DNA from: Mauremys mutica
Lineage: Eukaryota; Chordata; Testudines; Geoemydidae
DNA: 64,000 nt
Direction of reading: 5' to 3'
Assembly: GCF_020497125.1 (NCBI RefSeq)
Contig: NC_059082.1
Coordinates: 22,404,965 to 22,468,964 of the forward strand
In this document: positions 33,006-46,574 of the stretch, piece after piece
How positions within the stretch are numbered: the stretch's first letter is position 1
Layout: the number at the start of each line of letters is the position of its first letter
Notes under the pieces: model-generated
What the model saw: the letters and a program-made list of their open reading frames with translations, nothing else
Told to the model about the DNA's origin: nothing
Databases searched by the model: none
Made by a program: the position numbers and the translations under genes

Positions 33006-33552
33006 TAGAGCTGGTCAAAACTTGGAATTTCTGTTCTGTGGGTAATTCTGACATTTTGAAAAAGTTTTCATTCCAATTCACAACGAAAACTAGAAATTTC
33101 CCACAGAAAGGAAATTCAGATACATTATCTCTAAATGAAATGGAGCGGTTGGCAACCCGGCTCCCAGGGGTTCCCCAGGTTGCTCCCACGAGTCCCTTGC
33201 TGCAGCATGTGGATCCTACAAGTGCCAAAAGGCCCTGAAAGCCTGTGGAACTGGGATACTCGCCTCTAACTGCCCCTCCTAGAGCTGAGGCTTCTTGGCT
33301 CCTGGAAGTCCTGAGATCCTCAACCCTGGTGCAGTCTGCATGGTGGGGCTGCCGTGGATCCTAGAAGGCCAGGCTCCCAAGCAGCCCACGAGCAAGCTAG
33401 CAGGAAACCAGACAGGCTTTTGATAGAAACCTCCCTGTGTTTCAGCCAAAGTTCATCAAAATTCAAACATTTCCACAAAACATTTTGGTTTCAGCAAATC
33501 GGCATTCTCCATGGAAAACCTGTTTTTGTCCGAGAATTTCTGGCCAGCTCTA
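33006..33552. mobile_element. Non-autonomous hAT-type element with 8-bp target duplication
   Basis: Exact 8-bp direct repeats atggttac lie at 32998-33005 and 33553-33560. The element starts tagagctgg and ends ccagctcta, and the match continues imperfectly inward (tcaaaa / ttctgg). An 8-bp duplication with short inverted ends is the signature of hAT transposition. The 547-bp interior has no transposase. Sequences near 53985-54415 and 57945-58345 share its 'ggaatttc...tttttctgac' style and may be relatives. Confidence 0.85.
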
Positions 33553-33560
33553 ATGGTTAC

Positions 33561-36500
33561 GAAGGGTTTTTGTCCTCTGAAAGCCAGCCTGTGCAGGACT
33601 CATGACCTGAGTTTACGTGGTCTGTTGTGCTCAGTGCCACATGTTGCTTCTCTCTAAGTGTTCCCTTAATGGAATTAGTGAGTAAAAAGAAAGATGCAAG
33701 TTGTCAGCACAGAGCACTGAACTGTACAGAGACCCAAGCTTTCTCTATAAATCAGTCCCTAGAGTCTCTTTACAATCACTGTACACCAAGTACACCCATG
33801 TCACATATGATTTACATTAAAGAAATGGATACTGCCTCACATTCAGCTTCCTAGATTTTTTTCTTTGACACTCATTTTGGATCTTGCTCCTGCATTTGGG
33901 CTTTGCTGTGTTGAATAAGGTGCCTTGATCAACGGCAAAAACATGAACCAAATGCTCCCAGGCCTGGGGAATGTAACACAGACCAATCAGATCCATGTGC
34001 TGGGACTTGGTTGTGCAGAAACAAAATCCCCCCCCCTTTTTTTTTGTCTTTGCCAGATGGATAGTAAAATCTCTGTATGGGAAAGAAGAAGCTCCCGAAC
34101 CAAATCCTGTAGTCCTTACTCAAGCAAAGCTTCCACCAAAGTCCATGTGACTTTGCCAGAGAACAGAGATTGTATAAGGACTTTGTGACTTGGCTTCTAG
34201 TTAATAAAAGTATTTGGAAAAAATAAATAATGGGATCCTCTACCAAACCAAGGTATGTAAACTTTCAGCGTCGGAAGGCTGCATTTACCTGACCTCATGC
34301 AGCAAAACAGATTTCCATTGGCTTTTCTTCCAATATCAAATTTTAAGATGACCTGGATGCTGTTGCCAATGGTATATAGACTAGATCCAGCTCTGCATGC
34401 CCTTTCTGTCAAGGGTCAACAGTGCTGTCTGCCAGCTAACCAAATGTTTGCGGGCATCAACACTTGGATGAAGAGCAACTGGCTGAGACTAAATTGGGCT
34501 CAGAGGGAAGTTCTGTGGTGAGGTTGGAGAAGTACTCTGGAGAACTTGCTGCCTCTGTCCAGGAGGGGATACCTCAGATCCTCAAGTCTGCAGGAAACTA
34601 CCAACCTTGAAAAGACTCCAACCAATTCCAAATGCAGCATCCCACCTGCTTAGCGATCCATCAGCCTGGTGCTGTACTCCCATGCAGGCTTCCTGCTGAA
34701 TGAGTCAGATTCTAGGCTTCAGTTTTTACCTTCTAACACTTTCCCAAAGCTCTCCACCACCTTTATAAACCTTGTTTAGCCATGTTTTGTGGTCCCTCAC
34801 ACCTCACCTCTAGCTGCTGCTGCACATCTGCCGCTGCTGCCTCTTTCTGTCTGTCTCCTCCCGCCCCCCCCACCTTTCACTTTTTTGTAGGGCCCTGCCA
34901 CAATTCTGTTTCTGCTCTTTCCTGATTTTGGCCAGTTGTGGATCTCCTCACTTAAAGAATCATTGCATTTAGAGCCATTGTGATGTCCACGTTGACCTTA
35001 GATATGCTAGTTGATCTATGATGTCACTATCTTACTGCCCCATTTCGCAGTGTGAGATTGACTAGAAGTTATTTTATAATTAAGCCACAAGACAAGACAG
35101 GCTATGCGTTTTTGGATAACTAGAATATGCCTATGGCAGTGGTAGTTCTAAGGCACAAAGATAAAGTGACTTTAACCATAATAATCACTCATCCTGAAGT
35201 GTGTTGCTACAGCCTGTGGTATTTTATTTATAACAATACTTAATGTTGAACACTTAGTGCTTTTCATCTTCAAAGCACCTTACAAACATTAACTAATTAA
35301 GCTGCACAACTCTCCTGTAAAGGAGGTGAGATATTAGACAGGGAAGTTTAGGAACTGGAGCTAAGGGTAGGCAATGTCTTTATTAGACAGGCATATCATC
35401 ACTTTTAGAATCTGAAATAGAATTTTGTATGCATTTAATGAACATTCTGGACTGATAGAACATGACCTATGACCTGTCAGTAAGTTCCAACTGCGTCCTG
35501 AATTTTAAACCATTTCATAATACACATTCTCCTGTAACATGATTTGCACAGCCTGTTATTATGGGGATGCTTGTACTTGTTCAAGCTCCATGTTACACTT
35601 CCTTTTGAGCATCAAGGAAAGTCAGGATTCAGACCTGTGCATGGGAGATGCCCCAGCTGCACATAAAACCCTGGGTATGACAGCTTTGTACAGGTCCAAA
35701 ATAGTTCTCTTTCTCCTATTTGAGCAAATACCGTGTAGTGTCCAGCAAAGGGTCTGTACTCAGCCCAGATCCAGTATCTGAGGCACCTTGACTGTCCAGT
35801 TTTCTCTGCTAATCAGAAATAAATTAACCTTTTTCCCCCTGCAAAATGAGCTTTCTTTAAAGGGCAGCTTACTCTTGGTTTCCTGCTGAAACCCTGCCAA
35901 AACATATTGATGGTTAAAGTCTATCCAACTGTTGAAAATTATCTTCTGCTTAAGCCTCGGTTTGGTTTTACATGGAATTATGTTGATTTATTTCCTTCCA
36001 TAAAACGCATGCTGAAAATACAGCATGTTTTTTTCAGTAGCAGTAGGAGGAAACTCATTTGTCAAACTAATAGAAAACAAAAGTGCATCTTCAGTTGTAT
36101 AATTTATGCTTAATTAATTTTGACACCAAGTATCAATTACAAAGCTAAATCATTTCCTGTTGGTTCCGTACACCCGAATCAATTAATTCCAAACTCCTTC
36201 CAGTCACATTGAAAGATCATTATGCATTAAATGACTTTTGAAGCGTAGGCACAAGCTTACTGCAAGTTTTATTGGATCACCTGCCATGATATCCATTATT
36301 ACTGCCAGAGATAAATTTGTGTTGCCCAAACCTTCAAGTATCTAGTGTTGGGTGTGCATAAGCATCCAGAATGTCAGATTCTTATCCAGACGTTTGCGGG
36401 CAACCTCAGCCTCCCTCTACATCAGGAATCCTGCTTTGGTCAGTCCCCTTGTACAGATATGCTGGGGAAAGCCTTTCACTTGATATCTTGACTCATGTCC

Positions 36501-37198
36501 CCTGGAAAACTAAAAATGAAACATTTCTTCAAATGTTTCAAGCCATTAAAAAATAAAGTTTTGCTCTGAAAGTAGAGGAAGGTTGGGAGGATTAATTTTG
36601 TTTTCTAACAGGGTCACTCATTCCAGATGTCCATGGAGTTATGTTGATTTACACCATCTGGGGATCTGGCCAGTAACTCGATACATTTGCAGCAGGCTGC
36701 TGTTCCTGTGTGGGAGAGGGTAGGGAAGCAGGAAACTCATACGTAAGTTTTAATACAATATTATGTACATGTACAAATGCACCCCAAATCAAAGCAAAAT
36801 AGTTCCCTTTTGAGGGTTATAAAGATGACCTGAAAATTACTGAGGTCTGAAGAAAGCTGTACAGCTTCTATATTAATAGATGAGGTAAAAGGAATGGAGA
36901 AAACAAGAAGTTAAAAGTAAACTGGTTCAGAGGCCTCAGTATGGGATTACGACTCAAAGCCTGTTGATGTCCACAGGATTTAGATCCAGCACTAAAACCC
37001 CAGTTTTAGCACAGTTTAAAGCCCTGAGAGGGACAGAGAGAGTGTGGGTGGGCAGGTGGGAGAAATGAACATGGCAGAGGCCTCAATCCTTGGACATACT
37101 CATGGTCATATTCTGGTTAGAAGAGTGAAATAGTTTCCACATTTCACATGCCACATTTCTGCACTTGCTTGTGCAGAGAGAAGTATTTCCTGTGAGAG

Positions 37199-37239
<41 letters not shown>

Positions 37240-37600
37240 GACAAGGCTATCACAATACAAAGCAAATGGTTAGTGGGTTGAGGAGAGAGGCATTTTTTGA
37301 TCAAACTGCTTTTCCAGAGGAGTCATTTCCAGCACACATTCATTCTCAATGTACATGAAGTACATAGGCTGTTTCCATAATGCCTTGAAGCCATGTCAGA
37401 GCAGCATACTGGCTTTGCATATATTTTTCTTTTCTAATGGACTCCAACAATATTGGCAGCCTATACATGCAGTGTGTGCACTGACAGTTCCACTTGTGCA
37501 ATATGCTAAGGACTTTGGGTAAAATGCTGCAATCTTTAATTGGGCAAAATTCCCATTGGCTTCAATAGGCATTTTACAGAATTTGGTCCCGAGAGGAAAG
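33561..37600. other. No gene seen; unique-looking sequence with minor repeats
   Basis: A SINE-like piece (gcttttcatcttcaaagcacc) lies at 35255-35350. A (GA)16 microsatellite is at 37205-37236. No exon is supported in the rest. Confidence 0.45.
37205..37236. repeat. (GA)n microsatellite
   Basis: About 16 uninterrupted GA units. Confidence 0.97.
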
Positions 37601-37619
37601 GGAACGCACCAGTTTCGGC

Positions 37620-39307
37620 AACTCTTATAGAAGGCAAACGCATAAATTGTCCGCCCTCTATAACACTGATAGAGAGATATGCACAGCTGTTTGCTCCCCC
37701 AGGTATTAATCACTTACTTTGGGTTCAATAATAAACAAAAGTGATTTTATTAAGTATAAAAAGTAGGATTTAAATGGTTTCAAGTAATAACAGACAGAAC
37801 AAAGTAAGTTACCAAGCAGACTAAAACAAAACATGCACGTCTAAGCCTAATACATTAAGAAACTGTTTACAGGTAAATCTCACCCACAGAGATGTTCCAA
37901 TAAACTTTTTTGACAGACTAGACTCCTTCCTAGTCTGGGCCCAATCCTTTCCCTGGGTACAGTCCTTCTTAGGTGGTAACTAGGGGATTTATCATGACTG
38001 GCAGCCCCCTTTGTTCTGTTCCACCTCCTTTTATAGCTCTGGCCCAAGGTGGGAATCTTTTGTCTCTCTGGGTCCCTACCCCTCCTTCTAAATGGAAAAG
38101 TAACAGATTTAAAATGGATTTCGGCATCATGTGACATGGTCACATGTCCTATGAAACCTCATTCTTCCAGGGCTGGCCTGCACATACCCAGGGTGGCTTG
38201 CAAGTAAACAGAGCCATTTACAACCAATTTTCCTAGTCAATGGGAGCCATCAAGCTTCCAAACCATCGTTAATGGCCCACACTTTGCATAATTACAGTAG
38301 GATTTCAGAGTTATAATTCATATTTCTAGCTTCAGATACAAGAATGATACATACATAGAAATAGGATGAACACACTCAGTAGATTAATTAGAGTATTGGG
38401 CCAAAAGAAATCTGATGAGGTTCAACAAGGACAAGTGCAGAGTCCTGCACTTAGGATGGAAGAATCCCATGCACTGCTACAGACTAGGGACCGAGTGGCT
38501 AGGCAGCAGTTCTGCAGAAAAGGACTGAGGGGTTACAGTGGATGAGAAGCTGGATATGAGTCAACAGTGTGTCCTTGTTGCCAAGAAGGCTAATGGCATT
38601 TTGGGCTGCATAAGTAGGAGCATTGCCAGCAGATCGAGGGATGTGATCATTCCCCTCTATTTGGCATTGGTGAGGCCTCATCTGGAGTACTGTGTCCAGT
38701 TTTGGGCCCCACGCTACAAGAAGAATGTGGAAAAACTGGAAAGAGTCCAGCAGAGGGCAACAAAAATGATTAGGGAGCTGGAGCACGTGACTTATGAGTA
38801 GAGACTGAGGAAACTGAGATTATTTAGTCTACGGAAGAGAAGAATGAGGTGAGATTTGATATCTGCTTTCAACTACCTGAAAGGGGTTCCAAAGAGGATG
38901 GATCTAGACTGTTCTCAGTGGTACCAGATGACAGAACAAGGAGTAATGGTCTCAAGTTGCAGTGGTGGAGGTTTAGGTTGGAGATTAGGGAAAACGTTTT
39001 CACTAGGAGGGTAGTGACGCACTGGAATGGGTTACTAAGGGAGGTGGTGGAATCTCCTACCTTAGAGGTTTTTAAGGTCAGGCTTGACAAAACCCTGTCT
39101 GGGATGATTTAGTTGGGGGTTGGTCCTGCTTTGAGCAGGGGGTTGGACTAGATGACCTCCTGAGGTCCCTTCCAACCCTGAGATTCTATGATTCTAAGCT
39201 TTGTAATGATACCTTACAAGAGACCTTTTGCATAAAGCGTATTCCAGTTACATCATATTTACACTCATAAGCATATTTCCATAAAACATATGGAGTGCAA
39301 CGTCACA
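37620..39307 (-). mobile_element. Retroviral-type LTR, interrupted by a CR1
   Basis: On the minus strand the LTR begins TGTGACGTTGCACTCC at 39307. It continues to 39197, is interrupted by the CR1 at 38385-39196, and resumes at 38384. It carries a TATA box (TATAAAA, plus-strand ttttata at 38029-38035) and AATAAA at 37751-37746. The roughly 280-base TATA-to-poly(A) distance and terminal TG fit an endogenous-retrovirus LTR. No retroviral genes adjoin it. The U5 end fades out near 37620 without a clear CA border, so the LTR may be truncated there. Confidence 0.7.
38385..39196 (+). mobile_element. CR1 LINE, 3' end with C-terminal RT remnant
   Basis: The open frame 38538-38801 encodes the conserved end of the CR1 RT region, with NGILGCISR and [15 protein letters not shown], followed by a stop and a second frame to 39112 (YLPERGSKED-like, then WNGLLREVVESP). 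The copy ends in a typical CR1 tail, ccttccaaccctgagattctatgattct, at about 39168-39195. It is 5'-truncated. It lies inside the LTR at 37620-39307, whose two halves join across it near gatta/aagctttg. Confidence 0.9.
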
Positions 39308-39940
39308 CTCATATCTGGCACTGACCTAACAAGAAGCCATTGAACTAGAGTAGGGTTTATCCAGACGTCTGACTTCCTATCAGTAGTCATGTTTGAGTTC
39401 TGGGAACAAACAGAAGGGGTCAGACTGTATGTAGGGATGTCTGTATACCTTCCTGAATGCTTTTCAAGCCAGAATTGTGCAAGGCCTATTCTTCTTTACC
39501 TCTTACTATTGGGGGAGAGATGGGGTGGGAGGACAGAGGAAAAAATATGGACGTCAGTCTTCTCTCTTCAGTCACGTGTTTTGCTGTACAAATATTCCCA
39601 TTGTGACTCAGCATTGGTAAACTCTGTCTTCTGATGTGTAATTGTTTGCAGCAGCCTGCTGACAGAGGAGGGGAAAGTATGTCATAATATGCAGGAGGCG
39701 AAGTAGCCTCTGACATTTCAGTTAACTTGTTTAAACAAATACATTTTGAATCCAGTTTTCTTTCAGAGGGCACAAGGCTTAATTCTGTGTGCTGTTGAGC
39801 AACACACTGCAAATGTTCAAGTCACCCAAACGGCCACATGTGATTCAACTGATATCGAATCTTAGGTGTGATAAACTCAGGCTTTGGTCATTTTGTCCCA
39901 TGCAGATCCATCATTATTAGGGTAAACATGATATATTGTT
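39308..39940. other. No gene seen
   Basis: Unique-looking sequence. Confidence 0.5.
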
Positions 39941-39944
39941 TTTT

Positions 39945-40222
39945 GGGAATGTCTGTACTGCAGCCGCAGGATGGAAATGCAACTTGAGTAGACACCTGTG
40001 CTGGGTTTAATCTAGCTAGTTTGGTACTGGAGCAGTGAAGCCTCAGGAGCCTGCACTTCAGCATGGAGTAGCCCTGCAAATAATTACCCAGGGATTTTGG
40101 CAGGCTTCTGTTCTGAAGCACATGCTGCTACTGCTTTACTGCTTGTTAGATTAATGCTAGCTCGGGTATGTCCAAGCAAGTTGCATTTATATCTTGTGAT
40201 TGCAGTATAGACATGCTCAAAG
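39945..40222. repeat. MITE-like repeat, diverged
   Basis: The start gggaatgtctgtactgca and end tgcagtatagacatgctc are roughly inverted. The interior (gtagacacctgtgctgggtttaatctagcta) resembles other short elements here with GTCTACAC-type ends. It is old and imperfect. Confidence 0.45.
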
Positions 40223-40354
40223 AGCTGTGGAGTTGATCCTGCTCTCTGTTAACAGTTATTGGTGCAGCAATGAACCAGTATAATGTTAATACTCGACATT
40301 GCTATGGATCCTTCCATCTGAGAATCTCAAAGTGCATAAATGAATAAAGGCTTA

Positions 40355-40510
40355 TCTATGGAAAATGAATCCGAATTTGAAGTGGATTAGTTAAACTGCT
40401 ACATGAACACCCTCATTCAGAATTAAAATGACCTTAATTCAGTTTAGTTTATTCACTTTGGAAATTAATTAAACTAAAACAAATTAAGGCCACTTTAATT
40501 CTAAATTCTA
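40355..40510. repeat. AT-rich interspersed repeat, copy A
   Basis: It shares long matching blocks with 46575-46700: tggattagttaaactg, gaccttaattcagttta and ttattcactttggaaat. The two copies show this is a dispersed repeat. The outer ends are unclear. Confidence 0.7.
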
Positions 40511-43245
40511 CCAACATTTTGTTTTCAGTGGATTTTTTTGACCAGCTGTATTTCAATCACCCACTAAACTGCTGCAGCCTCTCAAGGGCCATGTAAAGAC
40601 TGAATATCTGAAATAATGTGCTTCATTTAAAGCCATATATATGCGCAGTGGTGTACATATCTCATGCTCCTGGAACAACATAATGTATATCTGGATGTGT
40701 TGCAGCAAGCATCAAAGTGAAATGATACCCAGCCATGTACTGTTACTGACAGCCAAACCACTGTTGGCACCTTGGCACTACAGATATTTTGTGAAACTCG
40801 GCAGTCCTGTGCTGTACCCTTTGTGAAACTGGTATGGTGACAACTGGAGCAATTCTGGCTTTGCTGCATAGAAATCTTAGAATGGCTTTAAGGTTGGTAA
40901 AACTGCTGTAAGCAGCTGCAGAAAAAGAGATTTTTATTGCTGAATTTATAAAAGTAATTAGAATCAAAAGATGACCATAAGTTGCTTGCTAAGGAGACTT
41001 TGTTTTGCACAATTAAATTGTCACATGACAGTTTTGTTTGTTGAGAATGTTAGTCAGTAGCCACTGTTCTCAGAAGGAGTCCAGTGAGTCAGTGAATGTG
41101 ACCCAGAGAAACTCAGCCCAGATGGATGCATGGACAAGGGATTGGAAAAAGACCCACAGTAACAAAGAACTCCCCCAGCAACCCTCTTCCATCAAGCTTT
41201 CTCCTGATGGAGGCTGTGCTTATCTCTCTATCCACAGAGCAGGTTTAGATTTGCAGCAGCCACTTCTGCAAATGACCCTGTGTTTAAAGAAACCCCTTTA
41301 AAGGACCCCCTATTGTGACACTTGTGGTCAGATTTTCCAAAGAGCTCAGTACCCAAGATGTTGTGTCCCTCTGAAAGTCTGGCCACTTTGATGCCTAAAT
41401 GGGAGCTGAGCATGCTTGAAAATCGGGCCACTAGAGTGGAAATGGAAAAGGTTCTAGGTTATATACCGATCCACTCAGTGCTCTGTTGTCATTACTTTTA
41501 CCCAGAAGTTGTACCTCTTCCTCTGCCAATTCACAAATCCCCTGTGGAATAATCCTAAATCCCACTTTCAACATCGCTGTAGAGCTTTACTCCAGCCGCT
41601 GTGGATATTTATTTCTATGATAATTAATTGAACTGGTGTGGCCCTGAAGGACCTTGAAATGGGAGGAAAGTTTTGTGCTGCTGGCTGTCTTGCATGCAGG
41701 AGTTGTGGACTGGAAGCAACTCAGAGAGGTATGAAATTAAAGAGAGAGAGCCTGAGAAGGGAGGGGAGCCTTCACAAATACGGTTCACATGAATTCATTT
41801 CTGTCCAACCAATTGCTGCAGGAAGAGCCAAAAGGCTTACAAAGCAAGCTGTGTGCCAGAGCGTGCCTGCATGGACGGTGACTCTGATTTCAGAGCAGCC
41901 ACTCCCAGCCTGGCTGCTTTGCTGTTATAATTCAGACAGATGCAGTTAATCAACCACCAGCTCCCCTGTCTTTAGGAGAACTGCATCAGAACTATGGACT
42001 TTCCACAGTTAAGCTCCTAGGAGATAAACCTTGCCTGAAACCAGGCATCCCAAATCTACAATTAGCATTAATTCCTAAAGGATTTCCCATGTGAGAACCC
42101 CAACTACTTGAACTGTCCCCAGTAGAATCAATTCCCCAGCTTCATTTTCATGAAGTGTAGCTGTAAAAAGTGCAGGTACGTAGCTCCTATTGTCTTAGGA
42201 ATTCTTTCCTTCCCCCTCACTGATACTCTTCACCTGGTTTATTAATTGGATGTCAGCCACAAGCAAAGAGCTGGACAAAAACTTTGTTACTTCCTTGTCT
42301 TTGTGCTTTGACCCATTCCGCGTTTCAGGTTAGCTAGGTTCCATGGTTAGCTAGCTAAGCTTGAGGGTTGTGCTCCTTCTGTATTCAGGGCCAGATCCTT
42401 ACCCAGTGTACTCTGGTAGAGTTCTATTGAAGCCTTCTCCCACCCCTGACCCAATGCCTATGCTGAGGGGGGAGTGGGTGGTGTAAATCTGGCTGTGCTG
42501 GCTTTATGTCAGCCCAGGATTCCCCTAGCAAGCTGCTTGTTAAACAGCTTTAAATCTCCTTTGTATGTAGACTGGGCCTAAATTTACAGGCAAAAGCTTT
42601 ACCAATATAACCAGTTTTAAGTTAGTATAAGTGTGTCCACACAGTGGTTTGCACCAGTTTAACTGATCTGTTTTAAAACCAGTTTCAGTTAAACCAGTGC
42701 AACTCCTGTGTGTAGGTAAGGCCTTAAAGGTTAAAGCATCTGTAATAATGTGATCTCCTATTACTATTGTGGGGTTGACTCACAAAGATTAGCTCTCCTT
42801 TGTATGAATTCTTTGACAGTCCCTTAATAATATCGCTGCTGGATGGGCAGCAACTTGGAGTCAGGTTCAGAGGCAGCACTTTTTGAAATTAGTGCTTTAA
42901 TTTCTTGTTTCCGGTCATTGTGAGTGAAGTTTCCAGCTTAGTTCATTAGAAATAATCACCTTTTATTTGATCGGCGCTTCAAAGCAGGGCATTGTGATGT
43001 AAACCCCGTTTATGCAATAAGGTTCCATTCACCCAACAGAGAGAAATACAAGTATTGACCTAAATTCAAATAATAGTTATTTTCCTGCTTGCTGCAAATA
43101 GCATTTACAGTGTGTTGTCACCTCCATGATTATCCTAACCCATTTTTTCCAAGGATTTAGCTCACGGATGTGAAGCTCATTCTGTGCAGAGGGCTGTATG
43201 GAATATGGTATGAATTTAGAATTCCATACTTTCCCCAAGTCACTA
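40511..43245. other. No gene seen; unique-looking sequence
   Basis: A MITE-like stretch with gtttaactgat...agtttcagttaaaccagtgc lies at 42560-42725. The open frame 41638-41949 has no recognisable domain. No exon is supported. Confidence 0.45.
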
Positions 43246-43432
43246 TGGCACTGCCACTAATTTCAGTTGGGATCTTGGACAAGACACTTCACTTCTTTGT
43301 GCTTCAGTTTTTCCATCAGTAAAATGGAAATAATGATGCCTCTCTTACTGTGGGGTTTGGGGATTAAAGTCTATTGATTGCAAAGCACTTTGAAATTAAC
43401 AAGTGCTACATAAGTTCAGATTTACACCTGTG
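43246..43432 (+). repeat. MIR-like CORE-SINE
   Basis: It reads ttgggatcttggacaagacacttcacttct...cagtttttccatcagtaaaatggaaataatgatgcc...aaagcactttgaaattaacaagtgct with the order and spacing of a MIR/CORE-SINE body. The tRNA-like head is not recognised. Confidence 0.65.
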
Positions 43433-46019
43433 TTACAGAGAAGAATTTGGCCCCATATGTTGGTAAAGATTTCTGCCTTGTATTTATACCACTGAGTGAA
43501 ATTCTATGTAGTGCAGCGAGTCACTCAGAGCACATGTCAAAGCAAGCAAAGGGAGGGAGAAGGGGCTAATATTTTGATAAATCAGCAGGTTTAAACTCTG
43601 GCAGTCAAACTTGCTCCACTAGCTCCTGGTTTTCTCTGTGCTTGTGATATTCCACCGAGGGCAGGTAAAATAAAATCTCTCCAATCTCTGATTTGTTCAC
43701 CATTTCTCATCACTGCGTGTCTCCTGTTTTTCTAATCAGGGAGGAATCCTAAGCCTGTTGCTTCCAGTCGGTTTAAGCAGCCAAGTAACTCAGATGAGAA
43801 AACTCACATTATTCTGACACTTCCAAACACGAGACTACCAAATAAGGCTTTGAACTATTCTTGTCCCAGCTAGCCGAGCATTATTCCACTCAGGCAGCCT
43901 TCACACCCATTGCAGAATCCATGCCAATGCTCCCACCCATAGACAGCAGTTACTGTAAATGCCAATTGTTCCCAGGTAATTGCTGCGTTTCTTTGAACTG
44001 TAACACAGTGTGACACCAATCAGCACGTTGCCTTCTGCCTCTCTCTCACGTGACAGGTAGCAATCTGATATAACTAGAAGCAAAATAGTGCACATGGTTA
44101 TTAAGGCAACGTGACTTTCCTTTGCTTCATGAGGCCATGCAAGCCTTGAGCAGAAAGCCATTAGGATTATGCACAGATCTTGACCCAGCCTTCATCACTG
44201 TTTGAATTAAGTGTAGATGGAGCTCAGCACGTTTCTTATATCTTTGTCTTCTCCTTGCCTTTGGGCCAAACTATTAATCTCTTTGCAAAATGTACACAGT
44301 GTGACCTGGTGTGCTTTCTAGAGACCCAAATGCACAGGAGCAAAAGTATGGAAATGATTTTCTCAGAGAGTTTTCTTAATCTTTACAAGCTTGATTTGAG
44401 CTGACAAAGTCCTATGGCAGATTTTGTTTGTTTGGTTTTGCTTTTCTAGCAATAGTGTCTGATAATGGAGCAAGTGGAGTGGCTGCATAAGAGCAACAAC
44501 ATTGGAGGAGCAACATGTTACACACACTCTCTCTCTCTCTCTCTCTAGTATTGATGGAGTTTGACTGTCCGAGTTTACATGTGCACCTGTAGCTTGCCCC
44601 TCTTCTGGCTTTTCTTTTTAGGGGCTCCTGGTTTCCTCCATGCCTCCTCTATGCTAACAGCCCTGCATCAGCGATTATCCTTGCATGAGGCTCCCTTTGG
44701 ACTGTCAAGTCTTAATGCCCCAAAGTCACCTTTCAGTGACGTTCCCCGTTACCTGCTTCCATTGCCCTCGCATTCTCCTGCCACACTGGAGGACTCAGGA
44801 TCTGAACTCCTGTCCCATGACTCAGCTCCTCCCTTAGCCTTCTGTGACATGTATGCAACAGGAGTCTGCTCTGGGCATTTAGAGGGTCCATTTATTACAC
44901 CAGGGCACAATGTTGTAACCGGCTAGTGCCCGGGCTGTATTAAAACACACGTTAGTCTCACCCTGCTGTGTAGGGGACAGGGCCAAAGTGTGTTAAATCT
45001 ATGCCCCGCGTTTGTTTCCTCATCTTGGAGAAATGTCACTCGGTATCATCATATGGCTATAACGTGATTTGTTCTTGTTCGCACACAGGCAAGACCAAAG
45101 AATGTTCTATTTCCATCTCCTGCCATGGTAAATGTTGTTGTACAGATAGTCCCTGAGTCATTTGAGACGCACGGCTTCCGTGTAGCTCCCATCTACTATT
45201 CTATCAGTACATCCAGGGTTGGGTTAATTAATCTTTCAATCAAAAAAAAGGAGTGTTTCTCTCCTGCCTGGCTCGCTTTTTGTGTGCGTGTTTAAATCCA
45301 CGATTACACTCTGCTGTAGTCATGACTCATTGAACACAAAGGGATTATCGGCAGGCCCGAGAGCTGATTCATGTTGTCATATCAGCAACATTTTGTTATT
45401 ATTCATTTGTTTGTTTTTAGGAGCAGAAATAAAAATGACGATGCTGCGGTCAAATGGACGTGTGTTCAGTGCATGGGGGATGGGCCTTGCGTCCGATGGC
45501 CATATAAAAATTCCACAAATCTACATTTAAGAATCTTGTCCTGGCTTCTGAGCACTCAAGAACAATCGGGCTTTCTGGAAGGAGTTCTTTCCTCGCTGGG
45601 AGAGAAACGCGTGGACAAAGGACAGGCTATTGCACAGCTAAACTAGGGATGTGCAAGCATGTATGGACTCTTGAACGGGGATGGAAGGGAGCTAAGGCAA
45701 TCTGCATGCTTATAATGCAGGTGTAGCACCACTTCGCAAACTCCACCCACACAGCTCTGTGAGATCAGGGCAGCAGGGTTCCTCTCCAAGCTATGAGAAC
45801 ACTTTACTCCATGTGTTAACCCCGCATTACACTGCTTATCTTGGGGCTTTCAGTCAGTCATGCATACCCTTTCCAGCCAGGGGACATGTGTCACTCAAAA
45901 TATCTTGGGCTTTTCAAAAACCGGAGACTAAATTAGGCTTCTCACTCCATATTTAGACACCTGAATAAATTGGCATGGAAAGGGGATGAGTGCCCAGCTA
46001 CTCGCGCTGAATATAGGCC
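43433..46019. other. No gene seen; unique-looking sequence
   Basis: A (CT)10 microsatellite lies at 44527-44546, followed by an open frame (44561-44926) without a known domain. The run of pyrimidines before AG at 44600-44622 resembles a splice acceptor but is not supported otherwise. Confidence 0.4.
44527..44546. repeat. (CT)n microsatellite
   Basis: Ten CT units following a short CA run. Confidence 0.95.
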
Positions 46020-46278
46020 AGGTCTACACTACACACATCTTCTGCCACTATACCTGTGTTGGTCAGAGCTATGAAGATGTGTGACTTTAGACTGACTCAG
46101 CAGTGCCAGCAGAAGCCCCTAATGTAGACCCAGCCATACTGGGAATGCTGCACTTTTGCCGGTTGGTATAGCTTGTTTCATTCACACGGTGGTGGGATAG
46201 CTATTCCTGTAAAAGGAGCTGTGTCCGGTATGGTATACCACTATTCCTATTCCAGTAAGGTGCTCCTAGTGTAGACTT
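46020..46278. mobile_element. MITE-like element with AGGTCTACACT / AGTGTAGACT ends
   Basis: The left end aggtctacact (46020-46030) is the near-complement of the right end agtgtagact (46268-46277). The interior, with tagctattcctgtaaaagg...attccagtaaggtgctc, is non-coding. It is similar in style to the element at 52532-52784. Confidence 0.6.
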
Positions 46279-46574
46279 GATGCAGGAGGAATACTCAGCA
46301 GGCCAGTTGAACTGGGTTTACCATTTATGGCACCATTAGTGGCATTAAAAATCTGGTGCAGAGGCTGAAATTTAGTTTCTCCAGGCTGAGATTTTCAAAG
46401 CTACATAAGAGATTTAAAGATGCCTTTCCCACTAAAGTGAATGGGAATTGGGTGTTCAAGTTACCTAAGCATCTTTGCAAATTTTAGCCCTGTTGGGCAA
46501 TTGATTATGTAAATAATGCATTTCATTCCAGGAGGTTTAACATTTAATTAAGGGATTGCCTACATAGGGACACT

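Noticed and set aside
44561..44926. 121-codon open frame with a hydrophobic start, after a pyrimidine/AG tract
   Set aside because: No domain, no splice donor and no partner exon. It looks like a chance frame after a CT microsatellite.
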